Assembly: GCF_011602365.1 (NCBI RefSeq)
Contig: NZ_JAAONZ010000015.1
Coordinates: 1 to 64,000 of the forward strand
Direction of reading: 5' to 3'
Origin: Pseudomaricurvus hydrocarbonicus
GTDB lineage: Bacteria > Pseudomonadota > Gammaproteobacteria > Pseudomonadales > Cellvibrionaceae
Length of the DNA: 64,000 bases
Part shown: piece by piece, positions 26,621-35,874 of the stretch
How positions within the stretch are numbered: the stretch's first letter is position 1
How the letters are laid out: each line of letters starts with the position of its first letter
Made by a program: the position numbers and the translations under genes
Notes under the pieces: model-generated
Databases searched by the model: none
The model's input: only the letters and a program-made list of their open reading frames with translations
Told to the model about the DNA's origin: nothing

Positions 26621-26836
26621 ATGAACCAAATTAACCCTGCTAAATTGCGCAACAGCAAATGGACTGCGGTAAAACCAATGAATCGAGAAAAACACTTCTT
26701 GGTGTCAGAGGTGGAGTTTGAAGAAGACGGTTCAGTAATTTCGTGTAAGTTGGAATCGGTCCTCTCAAAAAAAGAATATTTAATAGATTGGACAGAACTG
26801 AAAAATCGAGAGAAGTGGATTCAAGGTTGGAAATAG
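26621..26836 (+). CDS. TIGR02450 family tryptophan-rich protein
   Basis: A 71-aa protein matching the TIGR02450 family over its full length: INPAKLRNSKWTAVKP, then EKHFLVSEVEF, then a terminal DWTELKNREKWIQGWK. Conserved tryptophans are in place. It is a small soluble protein of unknown function found in marine gammaproteobacteria and cyanobacteria. It is monocistronic, with GGAG 9 bp before the ATG. Confidence 0.88.
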   Translation: MNQINPAKLRNSKWTAVKPMNREKHFLVSEVEFEEDGSVISCKLESVLSKKEYLIDWTELKNREKWIQGWK

Positions 26837-27321
26837 CGAAAACCTCACACACACAAATTTCATTTGACACGCAGCAGCACGTTAGTCCGGAAAAATCCGC
26901 CGGTGCGGCATGCCTTGACGTCATAGAAAAATGCAAATCAGAAGGCGTTTTTTTATATAACATGACTTCACTATCAGCATCACCACAAAGGGAAGTGGCT
27001 GTGGATAACGCTTTATTGCGTGCTGTTTTACTGCCGTCTTGTTATTACTTTTATATTCCTTGTAAGGCATAAGTGCTTATTTATGGGACTGAAATGACTT
27101 CTCTTGGTTTTGGTCATAAATATCAAGGTGTCCGATCGGACGCTGAATCTTGCCCTTAATTAACCGTTTTACAAACAGCAAGATGTGTCTACTTCAAGCA
27201 GGATCAATTTCCTTAAGAGTTTTACAGTTAAATTTCTTGCTTGGTTGTCTGTTAAGACCGGGAGGAATGACGACATACGTTGCTGCTCCCTCAATGAGAG
27301 GGGCAGCGTTAATTGAAAATA
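26837..27321. other. Spacer between TIGR02450 and cytochrome b561 genes
   Basis: I see no gene or strong hairpin in these 485 bp; open frames here lack family features. It is the convergent end of two transcripts. Confidence 0.3.
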
Positions 27322-27840
27322 CTAAAGCATGCTTTTTAATACATTATCTTTGCGAACAAAGTGATGATGTAACGCGGCAACAGCGTGTAAACATATTAAA
27401 GCCATCAAAAAAAGCGCCAACCAGCCATGAAGTTCACGAAATATCGAATATGTCTGAATATCTACGCTGAGAGAGGCGGGTAATCTGAATAGACTAAATA
27501 CCTCTACCGGACGACCCGCGGCATACTGCATTAAATAACCAGAAATGGGCATTGCCAGCATAAATCCATACAGTAATACATGGGATAACCTGGCAATCGC
27601 TTTTTGCAGTGCCGAGAGATCACTGGGTAAATCGGGTACCATATTCCGGAAACGGTTGAGAAGTCGGATAATGACTAATATGGCAGCTAATACACCGAAG
27701 CTTTTATGTAGGCCTAGTATGGTGATTTGCCAAGGTTCTAATGATTGCACCATCAAAAGTCCTGCGGATAACAGTGAAATCAGTAACGCAGCCATGGCCC
27801 AATGGAAAATACGCATGGACAAAGAAAAACGATTATTCAT
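27322..27840 (-). CDS. Cytochrome b561 family protein
   Basis: A 172-aa inner-membrane diheme cytochrome from ATG 27838-27840. Four helices carry the expected histidines: SMRIFHWAM (helix 1), LGLHKSFG (helix 2), RELHGW (helix 3/4 region) and ALICLHAVAALHHHF (helix 4). Cytochromes b561 of this type move electrons between the quinone pool and periplasmic partners. The ATG overlaps the end of the SrpA-like catalase gene by 8 bp, so the two are translationally coupled. Electrons from the quinol pool probably feed the periplasmic catalase-family peroxidase. Confidence 0.88.
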   Translation of the reverse strand: MNNRFSLSMRIFHWAMAALLISLLSAGLLMVQSLEPWQITILGLHKSFGVLAAILVIIRLLNRFRNMVPDLPSDLSALQKAIARLSHVLLYGFMLAMPISGYLMQYAAGRPVEVFSLFRLPASLSVDIQTYSIFRELHGWLALFLMALICLHAVAALHHHFVRKDNVLKSML

Positions 27841-28810
27841 TGCTGTTTGCCTCCAAAGCACCATTTAGCACCTCGCGTGCACGACGCCGATATGACTCTG
27901 CATAAGCTCCAGAACGTGCCCGTAAAATAGGGTCAGCCGTGGGCTCGATACCTTCAGGCAGTACAAGTGGGTCATAATTGATGCTATGGCATTCACCTTT
28001 CAATTGAAATTGCCAATCTCGTATCACCAGTTGTCCGGCGGTGATTTGTTGCCGTGAGTTAGGCCACGCTCGAGCGGGGTCATTCTCGTTATCAGCTTCG
28101 GTTGCTAATGTATAGACCCAATCAAAGACGATATCTTCTTTCGCCAAGCGCTGTTGCAACTCTTGCTGTAGTGCATCCTCACCTTTCAACCCTTCAGGCG
28201 TAGCGGTAAGGGTTGGGCGCATATGCCAGCGCACAGCTTGTTTTTCGTCCTGTTCATTGATCAGATAAAAGGCGTTGATGCTGTTATAGGTTTCAGCGGC
28301 GAAACTCCCCGAAGGCTGATAGCTCGACTTCCAGTTTAAAAAGTCTTGGCTCTCTGGATGATCTTTAAAAAATTTCTGTATGGCCTCAGGGCCAGCTTTG
28401 ATTGCGATTATCTGTTGATAAAAGGTATGTGGATCAGAAACGGCCATTACTGGAGGAGTATTCATAGCGACTCGCCATTGCTGTGTGGCGCTGGTAGCAA
28501 AGCTAAGTGCCATGCTTCTTACCGGTGCTTTTAAATCAGGTGCTGAGGGATTACTACCTGCGATAGAGAAACGACCGATAAACGGAGTCGAGCCTTTTTC
28601 AAAGACCTTAGCGTGTGTATATTTGGTCAGTGAGCCATTGGATAAAAATTCACCGCTTATGCAAATACCCTTTGCGTGTGCGCGACGAAATCCCTTATGT
28701 ACAATGTCACCTTCCTGTAAGTTGACAAATTGTTGCGGCGTCACTTTAGAAGGCTGCTGGGCCAATGCTATACATGGTAAGACCAGCCCCAGCATAAAGA
28801 TGGTTTTCAT
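27833..28810 (-). CDS. Periplasmic catalase-family peroxidase (SrpA-like)
   Basis: A 325-aa heme peroxidase of the short, monofunctional-catalase-derived SrpA group. A signal peptide (MKTIFMLGLVLPCIALA) exports it. The distal His45 is in FRRAHAKGIC and a proximal Tyr (about 303) in RARSGAY fits R-x-x-x-Y. The substrate-side phrase MNTPPVMAVSDPHTFYQ is typical. It lacks the C-terminal flavodoxin-like part of full catalases. It is co-transcribed with cytochrome b561, which suggests quinol-linked reduction of peroxides in the periplasm. Confidence 0.88.
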   Translation of the reverse strand: MKTIFMLGLVLPCIALAQQPSKVTPQQFVNLQEGDIVHKGFRRAHAKGICISGEFLSNGSLTKYTHAKVFEKGSTPFIGRFSIAGSNPSAPDLKAPVRSMALSFATSATQQWRVAMNTPPVMAVSDPHTFYQQIIAIKAGPEAIQKFFKDHPESQDFLNWKSSYQPSGSFAAETYNSINAFYLINEQDEKQAVRWHMRPTLTATPEGLKGEDALQQELQQRLAKEDIVFDWVYTLATEADNENDPARAWPNSRQQITAGQLVIRDWQFQLKGECHSINYDPLVLPEGIEPTADPILRARSGAYAESYRRRAREVLNGALEANSNE

Positions 28811-29216
28811 ATGTGAATCCTGACTCGGTAGTTCGTGTAAAAAGTTTTAACTTGAACTGAAGATCGGTTGTCGAGTAATAAAATTATGAGTTACCCCACC
28901 ACGAAATTTATATAGCCTCAGGGGTTGATAACAATTTTGCAACTATTTTCTGGATTCTATGACTTTGTGTTTAAAATTGAACTGGAAGTAGGACTCTGTG
29001 CCAATCTATTGGTTCCGATTGCGAGAAAACTTATCTGTAAGGTCTCACTGAGACATAAGCAGTTGTTTTTTGGATGAGAACTGCTGTACTTCTCAAAGGT
29101 AGATCCGAAAATCAACGTAGATATCTGGGACAGGCACTTTTATATCCCGGAGACTACAGTGCGTATGTATCCTGCTCGCGCACCTATGGCATAACCTTAC
29201 GCGGACCATTCTGATC
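28811..29216. other. Divergent spacer between catalase and MpaB-family genes
   Basis: It contains one solo repeat end (29127-29140) and presumably the promoters of the two divergent units. No ORF or operator was recognised. Confidence 0.3.
29127..29140. repeat. Solo left-end copy of the interspersed repeat
   Basis: GGGACAGGCACTTT matches the left end of the family (GGACAGGCACTCC) with changes only in the last bases. No right end follows before the MpaB-family gene. Confidence 0.5.
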
Positions 29217-30110
29217 ATGATCGATGTGAGTCAGCAGCAGGCATCTGTGGCCGACAAAAAGCCCGGGCGCACAGGAGCGCGGTTCGATTTTCTCCATCCC
29301 GCGGGCGAGGAGGCTTTGTTGCCGGCCGATTCGGTCACCTGGCGTGTTTTCAAAAATCCGGTCGCCATGTTTGTCGGCGGTGTTGCTGCGGTGATTCTGG
29401 AGCTGGCGGAGCCGAGGGTGTGCGACGGAGTTTGGAACAATACCACTTTCCGCACCGATCCACTTGGCCGTTTGCGCCGCACCGGGCTGGCTGCCATGGT
29501 GACCGTTTACGGGCCGCACACCAAAGCCGAGGCCATGATTGCCGGCATCCACCGGTTGCACGGCAACATCTCCGGTGTGACCGCGGCGGGGCAGGCCTAC
29601 AACGCGAACGACGAGGAGTTGCTCAACTGGGTGCAGGTCACTGCCAGTTTCGGTTTTCTGGAAGCCTACTGCCATCTGGTTAAAGCCCTCCCGGCTGCCG
29701 ACAAGGACGCCGTTTACCGGGAAGGAGCTATTGCCGCCAGATTGTACGGGGCCGTGGGGGCGCCAGCTTCGGTGGCGGGGCAGGAGGAACTGTTCAAGGC
29801 CATGCGCCCAAAGCTGCAGCCCACAGACGTTATCGAAGAATTTCTGCAGTTGATGTTGCAGACGCCGATCCTGCCCTTTTTCCTTCGACCCTATCAGCAC
29901 CTGCTGGTGCGCGCCGCCGTGGGTATCCTGCCCGCCGAAACCCGGCGATTTCTGAAGCTGGGTGCCCGTTGGCAGCTGAAAGACTGGCAGCTGGATTTGG
30001 TGCGATGGACGGGCCGCCTTGCAGATCGGCTGGTGATTAAAGCCAGTCCTGCAGTGCACGCTTGCCGGCGGTTGGGGTTACCGGATAACTATCTTTATAA
30101 ACGATCTTGA
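29217..30110 (+). CDS. Oxygenase MpaB family protein (DUF2236)
   Basis: A 297-aa all-helical protein of the DUF2236/MpaB-like family, which includes the latex-clearing protein Lcp and the fungal MpaB oxygenase and binds heme b in studied members. Visible family phrases are LLPADSVTWRVFKNPVAMF, then VGGVAAVILELAEPRV, VWNNTTFRTDPLGRL, and the histidines of YGPHTKAEAMIAGIHRLHG. The gene is clearly GC-richer than its left neighbours. The substrate is unknown. No SD is obvious at the ATG. Confidence 0.88.
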   Translation: MIDVSQQQASVADKKPGRTGARFDFLHPAGEEALLPADSVTWRVFKNPVAMFVGGVAAVILELAEPRVCDGVWNNTTFRTDPLGRLRRTGLAAMVTVYGPHTKAEAMIAGIHRLHGNISGVTAAGQAYNANDEELLNWVQVTASFGFLEAYCHLVKALPAADKDAVYREGAIAARLYGAVGAPASVAGQEELFKAMRPKLQPTDVIEEFLQLMLQTPILPFFLRPYQHLLVRAAVGILPAETRRFLKLGARWQLKDWQLDLVRWTGRLADRLVIKASPAVHACRRLGLPDNYLYKRS

Positions 30111-30127
30111 TAAACCGTCTTAACCCC

Positions 30128-30145
30128 CACATTGATATCAATGTG
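30128..30145. other. Perfect 18-bp palindrome CACATTGATATCAATGTG
   Basis: A self-complementary 18-mer lies 18 bp after the MpaB-family stop, between that gene and the convergent MFS gene. It could be a protein-binding site. It has no loop or T-run, so it is a poor terminator. Confidence 0.6.
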
Positions 30146-30256
30146 CATTCCGCGATACCGGGCAGGTGTGTGGGTGCTCACTGTTGGGTGCCGGGTGCGC
30201 ATGAGCCGGTGTAAATTGTCCTCTGGCCATAATCGTAACGATCTACGTTGACCCGC

Positions 30257-31924
30257 CTAGGAGCCGATATACACCGAAGAATCCTGTTGGGTATCCGGGG
30301 TGGATACTTTCCAGCGTACCGAGCCAAAGGGCCGTTCCAGGCCGCGCCGAATACGTTTGACCGCGCCGGGCATGAGATATTGATCCGCAATCCGTTGGGC
30401 GTCTATGTCCGACTGGGTAGAGCGATCCCGCATGCGCAGATAATCACCCCAGGCCGGGAAGTGAAAGCGCTCGGTCCACTGGGCCGGATCGCCAATATCA
30501 CGGCTGATTGACCAGTTGAATCCACCATTGCGCAGGCGCACCCGTCGCACTTGTTGCATGGCGTCGTAGTAGTCGCGGGCATTATCGGGATCTACCCGAT
30601 ATTCAATGTCGATAACAATAGGTCCTGAACGCATGGTGATCGGCAGCTCTATCTCCGGTTCATTGGTCAGGTCGACTGTCTCTGAACCCACAGTGTTTGG
30701 ATTTGGGAGGGGTAATATCAGGGCAAACACTGGCAGGGTCAGCACGTATATGCCGGCGGCAATAAGCGCTATTTCGATCGACCAGTGATCGGCGATAGTC
30801 CCCCAGCACCAGGACCCGAAAGCGATGCCAGCGGTCAGAAATGATGTGAAAAGAGACAGTGAGCGGGCTATCACCCAGCGCGGTGCTGATAATTGAACGA
30901 CAATGTTCATCAGCGAAATAGCGATCATCGTGCTGGCCCCGGCGATAAACATCAGCAGGCAGGTGAGTGTCAGCCAGTGACTGAAGCCCATGCTGATCAG
31001 GGCTACCCCGCCCACGACAGATACGCCAGAGACCACTTGCTCTGTGGTAAATTTGTCATTGAGTTTGCTCACCATCAATGCGCCGAAAACAGCCCCAACG
31101 CCGGTGGCACCCAGCAAGATACCAAACGTACCGGCATCGCCTTGCAACATGTTTTTGGTGATCAGTGGCGCCAGGGCCCCCGCTGTCGCAGTGACGCTGC
31201 CAAAAGTGAAAATACAAATTCGAACCAGGACGATGCGGATAGGGCTGGAGTGCAGTGCGTAGCGCACACCCGAAACGATGGCTCTGGTGATACGCTCCGG
31301 GGGCAGGCGCGAAGGAACTTGCCCTCGCTTCCATAAATAAAAAGCCAATATCAGTGGCAAGTATGCCAGCGCCGTTACGCTAAAGGCTGCCTGGGCGCCG
31401 GCTGCGACGAGGATAAAACCCCCGACTGCAGGTCCAAAACTGCGCGCCACGTTATAGCTGATTGAATTCAGGGCAATGGCCGCAGGTAATGCGCTGGTGG
31501 GCACCTGCTCACCAATGGAAGAGCTCCAGGCGGGGTAGTAAAAGCCCGCGCCAACACTGATTAATGAGCAAAAAACCAGCAACACCCAGGGGGTTGTGAG
31601 CTGGTAAAAGGCCAATAGTGTCAGAATGACAGCAAAAAAGACGGCAATGCCGAGACCGGACATGGCCACTTTTCTACGGTCATACATATCGGCTATGGCA
31701 CCCGCAGGCAGGGAAATAAACATCAAAGGCAACGCTAAAGCTGTTTGCACCAGGGCCACCATGGTTGATGAATCTGTGAGGCGGGTCATTTCCCAGGCAA
31801 CACCGACCCCCAAAATTAACTGACCAAAATTCGAGAGAATGCTGGTAGTCCAAATACGTTGAAAAGCGGTGATTCGCAGAGGCGCAAATACAGAGCCTTT
31901 GGTGTTTGATATTGAAGCTGACAT
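30257..31924 (-). CDS. MFS transporter, EntS/MFS_3-like exporter with C-terminal domain
   Basis: A 555-aa major facilitator of the MFS_3 type (enterobactin-exporter-like). Residues 1-420 form 12 membrane helices with the motif-A-like ADMYDRRKVAM loop. The remaining 130 residues are a soluble domain (GPIVIDIEYRVDPDNARDYY to YLMPGAVKRIRRGLERPFG) of the kind often fused to this subfamily, resembling a dimeric alpha+beta barrel. The start is the ATG at 31922-31924. It is divergent from an AAHS-type importer across 535 bp with palindromes. The substrate is unknown. Confidence 0.9.
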   Translation of the reverse strand: MSASISNTKGSVFAPLRITAFQRIWTTSILSNFGQLILGVGVAWEMTRLTDSSTMVALVQTALALPLMFISLPAGAIADMYDRRKVAMSGLGIAVFFAVILTLLAFYQLTTPWVLLVFCSLISVGAGFYYPAWSSSIGEQVPTSALPAAIALNSISYNVARSFGPAVGGFILVAAGAQAAFSVTALAYLPLILAFYLWKRGQVPSRLPPERITRAIVSGVRYALHSSPIRIVLVRICIFTFGSVTATAGALAPLITKNMLQGDAGTFGILLGATGVGAVFGALMVSKLNDKFTTEQVVSGVSVVGGVALISMGFSHWLTLTCLLMFIAGASTMIAISLMNIVVQLSAPRWVIARSLSLFTSFLTAGIAFGSWCWGTIADHWSIEIALIAAGIYVLTLPVFALILPLPNPNTVGSETVDLTNEPEIELPITMRSGPIVIDIEYRVDPDNARDYYDAMQQVRRVRLRNGGFNWSISRDIGDPAQWTERFHFPAWGDYLRMRDRSTQSDIDAQRIADQYLMPGAVKRIRRGLERPFGSVRWKVSTPDTQQDSSVYIGS

Positions 31925-32460
31925 TATTTAACGCCGATGAGATGTATACGGATGAGTAAGGGAGTCGATGCCTGCCGGTAAAAACTCATGAAACAGACGC
32001 CTGGCATATTGATGGAAACTCCGGTCCAGCAAGCTGCGATGGCGACTCTGGCGTTCAGTAAAAAGACCAGGTCTACCTGAACATCTAAAAAGTACGGGTT
32101 AGCTTTTTTGTGGTTTTGTCGGTATATACGTCAAGGGTAAATTGGCGCACTGGAACCCTCTACATGCGCCACTGCGAGCTCATTATACGCTCTGAGTCCC
32201 TTTTTATTGGGCTTCAACCATTATTCAGTGTGTTCTTCACATGACTTCATGTGGCCTTCGCTCCGTTCTTTTCAGGCGCATAGTGTATGCGCATGGTACG
32301 GGAGTGACAAATGCAATCAACAGGGTGCTGGGGCTGGCATGACCTGTCCCGAAGTACAGTCGGTAGGGGACTGATGTAGCAGTGGTTTCTGTTACACGGT
32401 ATGATCCTTAAAACAAAGCAACACTGTTGTCTAAATAAATATCAGTAGAGACCCTTTATC
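31925..32460. other. Divergent spacer between two MFS genes
   Basis: No ORF has support. It contains two palindromes (annotated separately at 32238-32292) and must hold promoters for both transporters. Confidence 0.35.
32238..32292. promoter_or_regulatory. Two palindromes in the divergent MFS spacer
   Basis: CACATG-ACTT-CATGTG (32238-32253) and GCGCAT-AGTGT-ATGCGC (32276-32292), both perfect, lie about 170-220 bp upstream of the AAHS transporter. They are plausible operator half-site pairs; no local regulator gene is present to assign them. Confidence 0.45.
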
Positions 32461-33795
32461 ATGTCCGTTGAGCAAGCACCGGCCTCCATCGAAGTTCTGC
32501 ACGAATCCAATATCACGCCCATGCAATGGATGATTTTGCTGCTGGGGTTGCTAGCCAGCATGATTGAGGGTTTTGATATTGTGGTGATCGCCTATGCGGC
32601 GCCGGCCATCAGCGAAGACTGGGGTATCTCCACCGAAAAAATGGGGATCGTTCTCAGCGCCGGGGTACTGGGTATGACGCTGGGGGCGATGTTTCTGTCA
32701 TGGCTGGCGGATTGCTATGGGCGACGCATTACGGTCAGTGGCAGCCTGCTGGTGGCGGGGTTGGCGACCAGCGCGATTGTCTTTACCTCGACGGTGTGGG
32801 AGCTGGTGTTGTTGCGGGCCGTGGCGGGTTTGGCGTTGGGGGTGCTGGTGGCGTCGCTGACACCACAGATGGGCGAGTTCAGTCCGCTACGGCATCGGGT
32901 CTTGATTATTTCGGTATTGGTGGCGGGGGCTTCTGCTGGTGCGGTGGCCGGCGGCCTGATTACGGCGGCGTTGATTAGTAGCCTGGGGTGGCAGGGGATA
33001 TTTTTATACGCCGGCCTGATCACACTGGCCTTGGGGGGGCTGATGTACTTGTTGGTGCCTGAATCCATCGCTTTTACCATCAAGCGACACCCTGAAACGG
33101 CGCTGGCCAAGGTCAATCAGATTCTGGCGTATATCGGCCAGGCACCGGTGCAACAATTGCCCGCCATGAGTGTCACTGCCCAAGCGGAAAGGGCCACGGT
33201 GGTGTCTCTGTTATCCCCACACAGGCGTATGGCCACACTGTTGTCCTGGAGTGCTTTCTTTACCGGTTTTGTGGTGGTCTACTTTATCAGCAGCTGGATG
33301 CCTCAGGTGTTGACCAACGCCGGACTGCCACAGGAAAAGGCGATTCAGGCAACCGCGGCTATTCCTTTCGGCTCCATCATCGGCACCATACTGATTGGTT
33401 ACATGGCGAAAAAAATCCCCCTGAACAAACTTATCGCCAGCGGTTTTACGCTTGGCATGCTTTGCATTTTTGTCGTCGGTAGCATGGCAAGTAATCTGGG
33501 GGCGGTGCCCTATCTCCTGGTACTGACGATGTTGTTTCTGATCGGGATCACGCTGATGGGGGCGTTTTCCAATCTCTATAGTATTGTGTTGGTGATCTAC
33601 CCTGCCCAGGTGCGCAGCACGGGCTTGGGTTGGTCGGCGGGCCTTGGTCGTGCCGGGGCGGTGATCAGTCCCATGTTGGCTGGGCTATTGATGGGGCTGG
33701 GGCTCTCCATGCCAGTGTTGTTTGTCATCTTTGCAATACCGGCATTGATCGCGGCGCTGTGTGTCTGGCTGATTCAGCCGCGTGAGTTGCTTTAG
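32461..33795 (+). CDS. MFS transporter, aromatic acid:H+ symporter (AAHS) type
   Basis: A 444-aa, 12-helix permease. Family hallmarks are the helix-1 phrase IEGFDIVVIAYAAP, the loop 2-3 motif FLSWLADCYGRR, the repeated loop in the second half (IGYMAKKIPLNKLI) and YPAQVRSTGLGWSAGLGRAGA near helix 11. Relatives such as PcaK and BenK carry protocatechuate, benzoate and related acids; the true substrate is not decided. It is monocistronic and divergent from the MFS_3 gene. Confidence 0.88.
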   Translation: MSVEQAPASIEVLHESNITPMQWMILLLGLLASMIEGFDIVVIAYAAPAISEDWGISTEKMGIVLSAGVLGMTLGAMFLSWLADCYGRRITVSGSLLVAGLATSAIVFTSTVWELVLLRAVAGLALGVLVASLTPQMGEFSPLRHRVLIISVLVAGASAGAVAGGLITAALISSLGWQGIFLYAGLITLALGGLMYLLVPESIAFTIKRHPETALAKVNQILAYIGQAPVQQLPAMSVTAQAERATVVSLLSPHRRMATLLSWSAFFTGFVVVYFISSWMPQVLTNAGLPQEKAIQATAAIPFGSIIGTILIGYMAKKIPLNKLIASGFTLGMLCIFVVGSMASNLGAVPYLLVLTMLFLIGITLMGAFSNLYSIVLVIYPAQVRSTGLGWSAGLGRAGAVISPMLAGLLMGLGLSMPVLFVIFAIPALIAALCVWLIQPRELL

Positions 33796-33942
33796 TTCTC
33801 CGGGTTTAAAGTTTTAACGTCGAGCGTATAAAGTGGGGGCATATAAAGACGCCCTTTAACGGTCAATCCAGGCCGATTTCGAAAGCCTCAAGGCACGAAC
33901 CTGGCAACGTGGTGGCTTTGGATCCGCTATGGGGCGGCAGGA

Positions 33943-34215
33943 ATGTTTAACCGTTTGAGAATCCTCGGCAGCTGTGTGGACTTTAAACGCGTGTCTCTCC
34001 TGACATTTTACCGAGCGAACCGTACCAGGGGGATTGTTCCAGATGCCCTTAACGCGAACAAGCGCATATACTTTGATGAACTGGGTTACAACACCGATGG
34101 CATCGGTGTTGTCATGTTTTTCGTCACACGCCCACAGGCAAGGTCGGAAGTAGAAATGTTGGATTGGTATCCAGCGACCAAGCTGCGTGAAAAAAGTGCC
34201 GCAGCTGAAAATTAA
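33943..34215 (+). other. Unassigned open frame upstream of the lipoprotein pseudogene
   Basis: A 90-codon frame containing GIGVVMFFVTRPQARSEVE and a basic N-terminus. No family is recognised and no RBS is clear. An inverted repeat (ACACCGAT-GGC-ATCGGTGT) lies inside it near 34091. It may be a fragment of a lost gene; its end overlaps the possible GTG start of the next locus. Confidence 0.25.
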
Positions 34216-34231
34216 CAGAAGGCCAAAATCG

Positions 34232-35332
34232 TTGATTGATTCAGCCAGTCATCGTCGCAGTACACTTTTGCCAGCGCTGACGGTCATCATCAGCGTGTTG
34301 CTGAATGCCTGCACAACGGTACCACTGGAACCCTACACTGAAGAGTCACCACCTTACATCCTGATACCAGCCACACAGGCAGGTGTGGTGGACAAGCGTG
34401 GACGTTTCCGTGAAATCTTTTGCAGTATTCTCCGGGCGCGGGGCACAAAATTACCCGATTTCCGCCCTTGTGACGAGGCGCTGACGCGTATCGGCGATGA
34501 ACCAGAAGGCACAGGAAGAACAGTCGCTCTCGGCCATGGGAGACGACCGCTGGTGGCGGTTATCGTTCCTGGGCTGGGTTGGCATTGCTTTTCCAGCTGG
34601 TTGGATATCAATCAGAGTGTCGTCGAACATGTTCAGCAGTTCGGCTACGACCTGAGAATGTCCCAGGTTGGCTCTCTGTCCAGCACACCCAAAAATGCAC
34701 GCCTAATCCGTGATGCCATCATGGACATGCAAGCAACAACACAGCGCAACCTGGTGTTAATAGGTTACTCCAAGGGCGCTCCCGATATCCTTCAGGCCGT
34801 GGTAGCTTATCCGGAGATACATTCGAGAATCGCCGCTGTTATCAGCGTGGCCGGTGCGATTGGTGGCTCGCCGTTGGCAAATCATGCCAAACAATCACAA
34901 GCTGAATTGCTGCGACACTGGCCAGGTGCACAGTGTGACATTGATGGCGGCGGGGTGGTTGAAAGTCTGCGCCCGATTGTGCGAAAAAAGTAGTTGGCCA
35001 TGCATATTTTACCTGAGGATATTTCGTATTATTCACTGGTGACGCACCCCAAACCCGATCGTATTTCTTCCATCCTTAAGCCCAGCTATAAAAAATTAAG
35101 TCGCATCGATGCGCGTAATGACGGTCAGCTATTGTTTTATGATCAAGTCATTCCCGGCAGTGCATTGCTAGGTTATGTCAATGCGGATCATTGGGCCATA
35201 TCCGTACCCATCGCACGCTCACATCCCATTATTGGTTCTACTTTTGTTGATCAAAACGACTATCCCCGTGAAGCGTTACTTGAAGCCTTGTTACGCTTCG
35301 TCGAAGAAGATTTGAAGGCATCCGGAAAATAG
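34232..35332 (+). pseudogene. Lipoprotein alpha/beta hydrolase split by an in-frame amber codon
   Basis: The frame is continuous from TTG 34232 (or GTG 34187) to 35332 except for TAG at 34991-34993. The N-terminal part has a lipoprotein signal (VIISVLLNACTTVP) and the nucleophile elbow GYSKGAPD. The part after TAG continues naturally: ILPEDISYYSLVTHPKP, then ARNDGQLLFYDQVIPGS with a likely catalytic Asp and NADHWAI with a likely His. A TGG codon (Trp) in RKK-W-LAMH mutated to TAG by one base explains the break. The second half has TTG directly after the stop, but no independent RBS is apparent. Confidence 0.7.
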
Positions 35333-35874
35333 TTTCTTCACCGTTAAACCTGCCGAATCCCTTGAGTTATCTGCTCGGATTCTCCCAGAAATCAGGGCTC
35401 GTTGACCCACAGCGTCATGTGCCCAATAGCCCGATGTCATTCATAGCAACCCATCACTAAGAAGCGATAAGTCAATCTGCAGCGTAAGTCTTGATGGCCA
35501 TCCATCTCGAAATTTGAAAGTCATCTGCTTTAGCTGGATAAGGTTATTTTGGTGTCTATACTTCCTAAGGATTGAAGCAGAGTTATAAACGGCCTGCTGT
35601 ATATACGCAGGGCTTTTTATACTGTTATTAATAAGCATGGAATTAACCCTGTTCATAACTTAAAAGTGTCAATAAATTTTACAGTGTCGCCTTGTTGATT
35701 TTCTAAGTTATTGATTTTAAAAGGGTGGCGCAAATATTGCCTTATGTTGGTTGTTGCATGGCACATGGTTCTAAATGCGGATGGACTGGTTGTAAGACGG
35801 TATGGAAAAGGTCACAAAGCTGCGGAGGGTGTGAATTAACAACGTACGATTTATTCAAACAATGAGGGAACGCA
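35333..35874. other. Spacer before the PEP-CTERM gene
   Basis: About 540 bp, AT-rich, with no supported ORF. It presumably contains the promoter of the following gene; an SD (GAGGGAA) is the only clear signal. Confidence 0.3.

Noticed and set aside
29184-30059. A 291-codon minus-strand open frame
   Set aside because: It is antisense to the MpaB-family gene and has low-complexity His/Gln/Gly composition.
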